Source of the DNA: Comamonadaceae bacterium | GTDB lineage: Bacteria > Pseudomonadota > Gammaproteobacteria > Burkholderiales > Burkholderiaceae | DNA: 10,812 nt | Assembly: GCA_947374535.1 (NCBI GenBank) | Contig: CANCCJ010000090.1 | Location: forward strand, 1-10,812 | Direction: 5' to 3' | Part shown: one piece after another, positions 6,134 through 10,812 of the stretch | Layout: each line of letters opens with the position of its first letter | Position numbering within the stretch: the first letter of the stretch is position 1 | Program-made: the position numbers and the translations under genes | The notes under the pieces: model-generated | The model's database searches: none | Seen by the model: the letters and a program-made list of their open reading frames with translations, nothing else | Told to the model about the DNA's origin: nothing

Positions 6134-7459
6134 TCAATCAGCTAACAATTCAAGCTTGGCGCACAGCTCTCGCAAGCTGGGGCGATCAGCAGGCACATCG
6201 CACAAACACTGTTTCGCGAGTTGCGCCAAGGCTTGGTGCTTGGCTGTATCTGTTGGCTTTGTATCGCATTGCGAGGCCAGTTCTTCTAGCAAGCAGCCCA
6301 CAGCACGCACTTCGAGTTTGTCTAAACCTTGTGCAAGTGCTGCGTCCTTCACATCAAAAAACGCGGCTGCGCCAAAGTCGCTCAGCAGCGCAGCGCCCTC
6401 TGGCGTGTGCAAGATGTTATGTGCGTACAAGTCGCCATGCGTGATGCCGCGTGCATGCAAGTGTTGTGCGGCCGAGGCAATGCCTATCGCCACGCGCAGC
6501 GTGGCAGGCCAACCCAAGCGTTTGTCTGCGGGGTAAACATCGCGTGTGCAGCTCTCCAGGCTGGGTGGTCTTGCAAGGTTGCCAAACTCGGGCGCAATCA
6601 GCGGCATGACCAAGGCTTGTGTGTCCTGTGGATGCTCTGTCACGCGGCCTATGGCTGACACCAAATGGGGGTGCGCGCCTGCGTGCATGCAGGCCGCCAT
6701 TTCGCAGTCGGGCAAGCCGTCGCTGGTGACGGCGCCTTTGAACAGTTTGACCGCGACGGTTTCATCGTCTGCGTCCGTTCGCAATACCGCTTGGTGGATC
6801 ACGCCGGATGCGCCTTCGCCAAGCTGGTGTTGCAGATGCAAATGTTGCCAAGCGATGTGCGGCGTGGGGGCATTGGTCAAGGCTTGTGCTTCGAGCGCTT
6901 GTGTAAATGGGTTGCCTGCAAACGCCAGCCATGTGAGGCGAGGCAGCTGCATCAGCCATTCAGGCAGTTCTGTCAGTTGATTGGCCGAGATGCGCAGCAG
7001 CTCTAAGCGCGTGCAGTTGCTTAACTCGGGGGGCAAGCTTGTGAGTTGGTTGCCTGCCAACATGAGCTTTTGTAGACGCGTGCATTGTCCGATCTCTGCC
7101 GGCAGTGAGGTGATCGCGTTGTCCGTCAAGATGAGCCAACGCAGCAGCGGTGGCAATGCTTTGGGCGACACATGCGCAAGGCGATTGGCCTTGAACCCCA
7201 TCATGCTCAGTTGTTCGCATTGGCCCAACACTTCGGGCAGTTCGGTGAAGGGGTTGTCCGAGCAAAAAATCACGCGCAGCTTGTGCAGGCGAGGCAAGTC
7301 GTCGGGCAGGCTGCTCAGTTGATTGCCGGATAAATCTAAGATTTCTAACGAGTCGGCCAGCTCAAAAATTTCTGGTGGAAATTCGGTCAAGCCGCAGCGC
7401 ATTTGCAGGCGTTGAATGCCTTGTAGTTTGCCACTGCGAAGTTGTTCTAGCGTGTGCAT
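6134..7459 (-). CDS. Leucine-rich-repeat protein kinase fusion
   Basis: A 441-aa protein without signal peptide or membrane segment. Residues 15-195 hold about seven LRRs of roughly 23 residues (LEILDLSGNQLSSLP, LQKLMLAGNQLTSLP, LELLRISANQLTELP). Residues 205-441 form a eukaryote-like protein kinase domain: glycine loop GEGASG (224-229), beta-3 lysine K238 in VAVKLF, helix-C glutamate probably E253, catalytic loop HGDLYAHN (341-348) with D343 and N348, DFG (361-363), a DxxxxG-like RAVGCLLEEL and the late RPSLREL arginine R426. The HRD arginine is Gly, the usual catalytic-loop Lys is replaced, and the stretch from DFG to helix F is only about 20 residues with no APE motif. Metal and ATP residues are intact, so activity is plausible. 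It starts 6 bases after the chrA stop without a clear ribosome site, suggesting translational coupling. LRRs probably bind a protein partner; substrate unknown. Similar LRR-kinases are annotated in other Proteobacteria. Confidence 0.9.
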   Translation of the reverse strand: MHTLEQLRSGKLQGIQRLQMRCGLTEFPPEIFELADSLEILDLSGNQLSSLPDDLPRLHKLRVIFCSDNPFTELPEVLGQCEQLSMMGFKANRLAHVSPKALPPLLRWLILTDNAITSLPAEIGQCTRLQKLMLAGNQLTSLPPELSNCTRLELLRISANQLTELPEWLMQLPRLTWLAFAGNPFTQALEAQALTNAPTPHIAWQHLHLQHQLGEGASGVIHQAVLRTDADDETVAVKLFKGAVTSDGLPDCEMAACMHAGAHPHLVSAIGRVTEHPQDTQALVMPLIAPEFGNLARPPSLESCTRDVYPADKRLGWPATLRVAIGIASAAQHLHARGITHGDLYAHNILHTPEGAALLSDFGAAAFFDVKDAALAQGLDKLEVRAVGCLLEELASQCDTKPTDTAKHQALAQLAKQCLCDVPADRPSLRELCAKLELLAD

Positions 7460-7465
7460 GGATTT

Positions 7466-8842
7466 TTAGAGCTGCAACATTTTGATGGCCAAGCCAATCA
7501 ATGCGCATAAACCAATCACTTGCATCACGCTGCGTTTGTATTTGAATAGTGCCACTGCCGCGCCCACCGCGATGAGGGCTGAACGAAGCTCAAACGTCCC
7601 AGCAAACCCTTCGGGCCACAAGACGTGGTAGCCAAAGAACAGCGCGAGGTTCAGAATCACACCGACGACGGCGGCGGTGATGGCGGTGAGGGGTGCCGTC
7701 AATTGAAGATTGCGGTGCGTGCTCTCCACCAAGGGGCCACCCGCCAAGATGAAGATGAACGACGGCAAAAAGGTGAACCACGTCACCAAGCAGGCCGCCA
7801 GTACGCCTGCTGCAAACAAACTCTCGGGGCCGAGCAGCGCTTTCACGTAGCCACCAATGAACGCTACAAACGCCACCACCATGATGAGCGGCCCGGGTGT
7901 GGTTTCGCCCAAGGCCAAGCCATCCATCATTTGCGTAGGACTGACCCAGCCAAACTCGCTGACCGCGCCTTGGTAGACATAGGGCAGTACGGCATAAGCA
8001 CCGCCGAATGTCAGCAAGGCTGCTTTGGTGAAAAACCAACCCATTTGCGTGAAGCTGTGTTCCCAACCAAACACCGCGTACAACGCCCCCATGGGCAAGG
8101 CCCACAACACTGCGCCCGCGCACAGCACTTGTGCCAAACCCGCGATGGTGAAATGCGCGTGGGCGGGTGTTGGCGTGTGGTCGTCTATCAACGCCAGGCC
8201 GTAAGACTTGTTTGACGCGCCATGCCCGCCGCCCGTTTGAAACGTGTTGGGCGACACACGCCCCCCCACATAGCCCACCGCTGCGGCCACAGCCACGATG
8301 AGCGGGAAGGGCATATTCAGCGCAAAGATCGCCACAAACGAGGCGGCGGCAATGGCCCACAGCACGTTGTTCTTCAAGGCCCGCGAGCCAATGCGATGCG
8401 CGGCCTGCACCACGATGGCCGTGACCGCAGGCTTGATGCCAAAGAACAAACCCGCCACCCACGGCACATCGCCAAACGCGATGTACACCCAAGACAGCGC
8501 GATAAGGATGGCCAGCGACGGCAACACAAACAAAGCACCTGCCACCACACCGCCCCAGCGCTTGTGCATGAGCCAGCCGATGTAGGTCACCAACTGTTGC
8601 GCCTCTGGCCCCGGCAGCACCATGCAGTAGTTCAGCGCGTGTAAAAAACGCCGCTCAGACAACCAACGGCGGCGCTCCACCAGCTCTTGATGCAGGATGG
8701 CAATTTGCCCCGCTGGGCCACCAAAGCTGATGAAGCCGAGCTTGAGCCAAAACCAAAAAGCCTCAGCCATGCTCACCGCAGCAGGTGCTACTTGTGCCGT
8801 TGTATCGACTTGTTCGGTCGAATTGTGTGAAGCTGAGGTCAT
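7466..8842 (-). CDS. chrA: Chromate transporter, two-domain CHR family
   Basis: An inner-membrane protein of the CHR family, which exports chromate (and in some members handles sulfate). Length is 458 aa from ATG 8842; a TTG at 8875 would add 11 residues and overlap the mnmC stop. It has the long form with two homologous halves: the first begins with WLKLGFISFGGPAGQIAIL and contains LNYCMVLPGPEAQQL and a hydrophobic GALFVLPSLAIL segment; the second begins with FFTKAALLTFGGAYAVLPYV and contains LALGETTPGPLIMVVAFVAF. Ten or more hydrophobic stretches are visible, with a soluble, Gly/His-containing linker (around FQTGGGHGASNKSYG) between halves. No good ribosome site precedes either start; ATG is preferred because the extra residues (IAHIQHISTH) are not family-like. 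It sits between mnmC and the LRR-kinase in a tight gene train. Chromate as substrate is inferred from the family. Confidence 0.9.
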   Translation of the reverse strand: MTSASHNSTEQVDTTAQVAPAAVSMAEAFWFWLKLGFISFGGPAGQIAILHQELVERRRWLSERRFLHALNYCMVLPGPEAQQLVTYIGWLMHKRWGGVVAGALFVLPSLAILIALSWVYIAFGDVPWVAGLFFGIKPAVTAIVVQAAHRIGSRALKNNVLWAIAAASFVAIFALNMPFPLIVAVAAAVGYVGGRVSPNTFQTGGGHGASNKSYGLALIDDHTPTPAHAHFTIAGLAQVLCAGAVLWALPMGALYAVFGWEHSFTQMGWFFTKAALLTFGGAYAVLPYVYQGAVSEFGWVSPTQMMDGLALGETTPGPLIMVVAFVAFIGGYVKALLGPESLFAAGVLAACLVTWFTFLPSFIFILAGGPLVESTHRNLQLTAPLTAITAAVVGVILNLALFFGYHVLWPEGFAGTFELRSALIAVGAAVALFKYKRSVMQVIGLCALIGLAIKMLQL

Positions 8843-8871
8843 GTGTGTGCTGATGTGTTGAATGTGTGCGA

Positions 8872-10506
8872 TCAATCTTTGGGTTTGAACCGCGTGGCAT
8901 CTAAAAACTTCACGAGCCGCGGCTCAATAGGCAAGGGCTCGCCATGCCATTGTGCGGCCAGCAATTCGGCGCAGAGCAAACCCAGCGTCAAACCGCGCGA
9001 GCCCATGGCCGTGTTCAGGTACAAGCCCTCGGGTGCGTTGTGTACGCGGCCCGTCATGGGCAAGCGGTCGTGAACGCCGCAGCGCACACCGGCCCATCCG
9101 TGCACGCGTGGATCGGCTGTGCCCACGGTGGCAAACAAGGGGGCGAGTGCGGCGGCTGTGTCTGGCTCTAGAACGCTCAGGCGCTCTAAGTTTTCGGCAT
9201 GGTCGCTGGCTAACAAACGGGCATCGCTGTGGAGGCGGTCATACGTGGCACCCGTGTACCACGCAGGGCCGTCGGGCGACGCGATGTGGTGCACAAAGCT
9301 GCCATTGCCGTTCACGGGTGTGGCGGGCATGTGCGCGTGCACAGGTACATCGGCCATCAAGCCCCAAGACACTTGCCCACGCAGCGGGTTGATGCGTGGG
9401 CTGCTGCCGTCTTCGGTGGCGGTGGCGACCAGTGCGGCAGAGCCGGGGCCTGCGGCCAACACCACGCGTGCGGACTCGGCCAAGACGGTGATGCCTTGCA
9501 TGACTTGCCACTTCCCATTGATGCACTTCAGTGCATTTGCTTTCGCGTTGCCTTGCCAACGAATGTTCGGATGGTTCAGCAGTGCACGCACCAATTGCGC
9601 AGGCCTTAGCCATGCGCCGCGTGGGTGCCAAAACGCGTCATCCGGTGCAGGCGGAGGTGCTTTGTGCGTCCATTCATTCGCGGTGTGGACGTGTTCGGTC
9701 AGCCAGCTCAATGGCACGCCGCCGCGTCGTGTTTTGCCAGGTAAGCGGCGTTCGCGCACGCCCGCGCTGCCCCAGTCGATGCCCTCAACGAGCAATGTGC
9801 ACATGGTTTGCGCCATCAAACGCAAACCCGCACGCGACAGGCGCGACACGCCGCTGTCGTCGTACGAGGTGTGCGGCGCCACCACGCCCACGGGAAGGCC
9901 CGATGCGCCGGTGGCAGGCTCTGCGCCGGTGTCTAGTACCGTCACTTGCCAGCCGCGTTCGGCCAGTGCGCGCGCGGTGCCAGCGCCGGCAATGCCCGCG
10001 CCAATAACGGTCACCGTGCGCTCATTCAATGCGGCGGTGTCGGCAGGTGTTTGGCATGGGCCGGTGGTGTTGGCGCACAGCACGTCGGCAAACTCAGGCC
10101 AGTCCTCGTGTGAACCCACACAGAGGGTGAGCATCAAGCGAGCATCGAGATCGCGTGGGATGTGAGCGCTAGAGGTGTTGTCCGCGCTTGGGTCAGGGGG
10201 GGTCGTCGAGGCAGTGTTCAATGCAAACCGCAAGCGGTGCATGCCGGGCAACAAGCCCCAGCATTGCGCAGTCAGTTGTTGGGCAAGTGGCAGTAGCTCG
10301 GGAGCCTGCGCGGTCACTGCGCCCAACACGGCATCGATTTGCATCGGTTGAGCCGCATGCGCCAGGACGTGCAAGAGCGTGGGGCGCTGGGCATCCGCCG
10401 CCCAGTCATGCCACAGACGTAGAAAAGCCAGCTCGTCAAAGCTGGCTTGGGTGTGGCACCAGCTGCTGTAGCCGTGCCATGAACGCGCCTCTTGCGTACG
10501 AGCCAC
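8872..10506 (-). CDS. mnmC: MnmC-like FAD oxidoreductase, degenerate MTase half
   Basis: A 544-aa protein. The C-terminal part (about 160-544) is the FAD-dependent cmnm5s2U34 oxidoreductase (MnmC2), which removes the carboxymethyl group from cmnm5(s2)U34 in tRNA. Evidence is the FAD loop VIGAGIAGAG (167-176), GLPVGVVAPHTS (203-214) followed by SRLSRAG, a GQVSWG segment, GATYD, and the C-terminal GSRGLTLGLLCAELLAAQWHGEPLPIEP. Residues 1-155 correspond to the methyltransferase domain (MnmD) of bifunctional MnmC: WHGYSSW, FDELAFLRLWHDW and APELLPLAQQL are recognisable. The glycine-rich SAM motif (usually GFGTGLNFL) is replaced by SFDELAFLR, and the DAWFLDGFAPAKNP region is missing, so this half is probably inactive. 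Bifunctional MnmC is about 660 aa, so roughly 100 residues are absent. Start is GTG 10506, three codons after an in-frame TAA that ends yggX; no ribosome site is clear. Confidence 0.85.
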   Translation of the reverse strand: MARTQEARSWHGYSSWCHTQASFDELAFLRLWHDWAADAQRPTLLHVLAHAAQPMQIDAVLGAVTAQAPELLPLAQQLTAQCWGLLPGMHRLRFALNTASTTPPDPSADNTSSAHIPRDLDARLMLTLCVGSHEDWPEFADVLCANTTGPCQTPADTAALNERTVTVIGAGIAGAGTARALAERGWQVTVLDTGAEPATGASGLPVGVVAPHTSYDDSGVSRLSRAGLRLMAQTMCTLLVEGIDWGSAGVRERRLPGKTRRGGVPLSWLTEHVHTANEWTHKAPPPAPDDAFWHPRGAWLRPAQLVRALLNHPNIRWQGNAKANALKCINGKWQVMQGITVLAESARVVLAAGPGSAALVATATEDGSSPRINPLRGQVSWGLMADVPVHAHMPATPVNGNGSFVHHIASPDGPAWYTGATYDRLHSDARLLASDHAENLERLSVLEPDTAAALAPLFATVGTADPRVHGWAGVRCGVHDRLPMTGRVHNAPEGLYLNTAMGSRGLTLGLLCAELLAAQWHGEPLPIEPRLVKFLDATRFKPKD

Positions 10507-10515
10507 GCGGCGGGC

Positions 10516-10788
10516 TTAAGCGCTAGGGGGCACGTAGCCTTGCACTGCGTCAGCGCCTTCGCCAAAGAAATGTTTTTCCATTTGGCGCTTCAGGTATTCA
10601 CGGGCGCGCAGATCAGCCAAATTCAAACGGTTCTCGTTGACCAACATGGTTTGTTGCTTGATCCAATCGGCCCAAGCTTGTTTGCTGACGGTTTCATAAA
10701 TGCGCTTGCCCAGCTCGCCTGGGTACGGTGGCAAATCGAGGCCCTCTGCTTCGGTGCCGAGTTTGATGCAGTGAACGGTGCGTGACAT
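10516..10788 (-). CDS. yggX: Fe(2+)-trafficking protein YggX
   Basis: A 90-aa protein, the normal length of the YggX family of cytoplasmic proteins that protect iron-sulfur enzymes from oxidative damage and are proposed to traffic ferrous iron. The family pattern runs the whole length: MSRTVHC with the conserved Cys7, [19 protein letters not shown]39-type [30 protein letters not shown] and a final GYVPP. Start ATG 10788 is preceded by AGAAG about 9 bases upstream. The TAA stop lies 9 bases before the GTG of mnmC, in the same frame, so the two are likely co-transcribed. It is the first gene of the minus-strand train visible here; its promoter lies beyond the right edge. Confidence 0.95.
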   Translation of the reverse strand: MSRTVHCIKLGTEAEGLDLPPYPGELGKRIYETVSKQAWADWIKQQTMLVNENRLNLADLRAREYLKRQMEKHFFGEGADAVQGYVPPSA

Positions 10789-10812
10789 GGTGTGTGCTTC
10801 TATGAATGTGGG

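Noticed and set aside
7590..8492. Minus-strand 300-codon frame inside chrA
   Set aside because: It is an alternate frame of the chromate transporter gene with Gly/His/Arg-rich, motif-free translation; the chrA frame has clear CHR-family motifs.
9119..10165. Plus-strand 348-codon open frame opposite mnmC
   Set aside because: A long open frame is expected opposite GC-rich coding DNA; the protein is Arg/Ser/Pro/Ala-rich without motifs, and the minus-strand frame is clearly MnmC.
10504..10518. yggX and mnmC read in the same frame across a TAA, suggesting readthrough or a split fusion gene
   Set aside because: Both proteins are separate families with natural ends; YggX is full length and its last residues fit the family, so the shared frame is most likely chance.

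Overview
The window reads as chromosomal DNA of a betaproteobacterium, most likely Comamonadaceae (Limnohabitans/Rhodoferax-like). This is inferred from the protein sequences (the MnmC, ChrA and Ppx variants and the Lys/Ala/Pro-rich tail protein) and from moderate-to-high GC with tight operons. No mobile element, tRNA, rRNA or CRISPR is visible. Coding density is very high and no gene-free stretch exceeds 300 bases.

Left half (1-6100), phosphate and polyphosphate. The plus strand holds the 3' part of a PhoX/DUF839-type phosphatase gene, then polyphosphate kinase ppk1 and, 22 bases later, a SixA-type histidine phosphatase. Facing them on the minus strand are the exopolyphosphatase ppx and, 73 bases downstream of it, a gene for a small protein with a very Lys/Ala/Pro-rich N-terminal tail, a ribbon-helix-helix-like C-terminal domain and a terminal GRPK motif. 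Its last codons overlap the end of sixA in the antisense direction. 7-4-7 direct repeats with an 11-base period, resembling Pho boxes, lie upstream of both ppk1 and ppx. Synthesis and breakdown of polyphosphate may therefore both respond to PhoB, as expected beside a PhoX gene.

Right half (6134-10812), minus-strand gene train read right to left: yggX (iron trafficking / oxidative damage protection), mnmC (tRNA wobble-uridine modification), chrA (chromate transporter) and a fused leucine-rich-repeat/protein-kinase gene. Junctions are 9, 29 (or an overlap, depending on the chrA start) and 6 bases, so co-transcription is likely. Shared function is not obvious.

Most worth a second look: the Lys-rich putative DNA-binding protein inside the polyphosphate cluster; the LRR-kinase with a shortened activation segment and altered HRD motif; the MnmC whose methyltransferase half looks degenerate; and the two Pho-box-like arrays.
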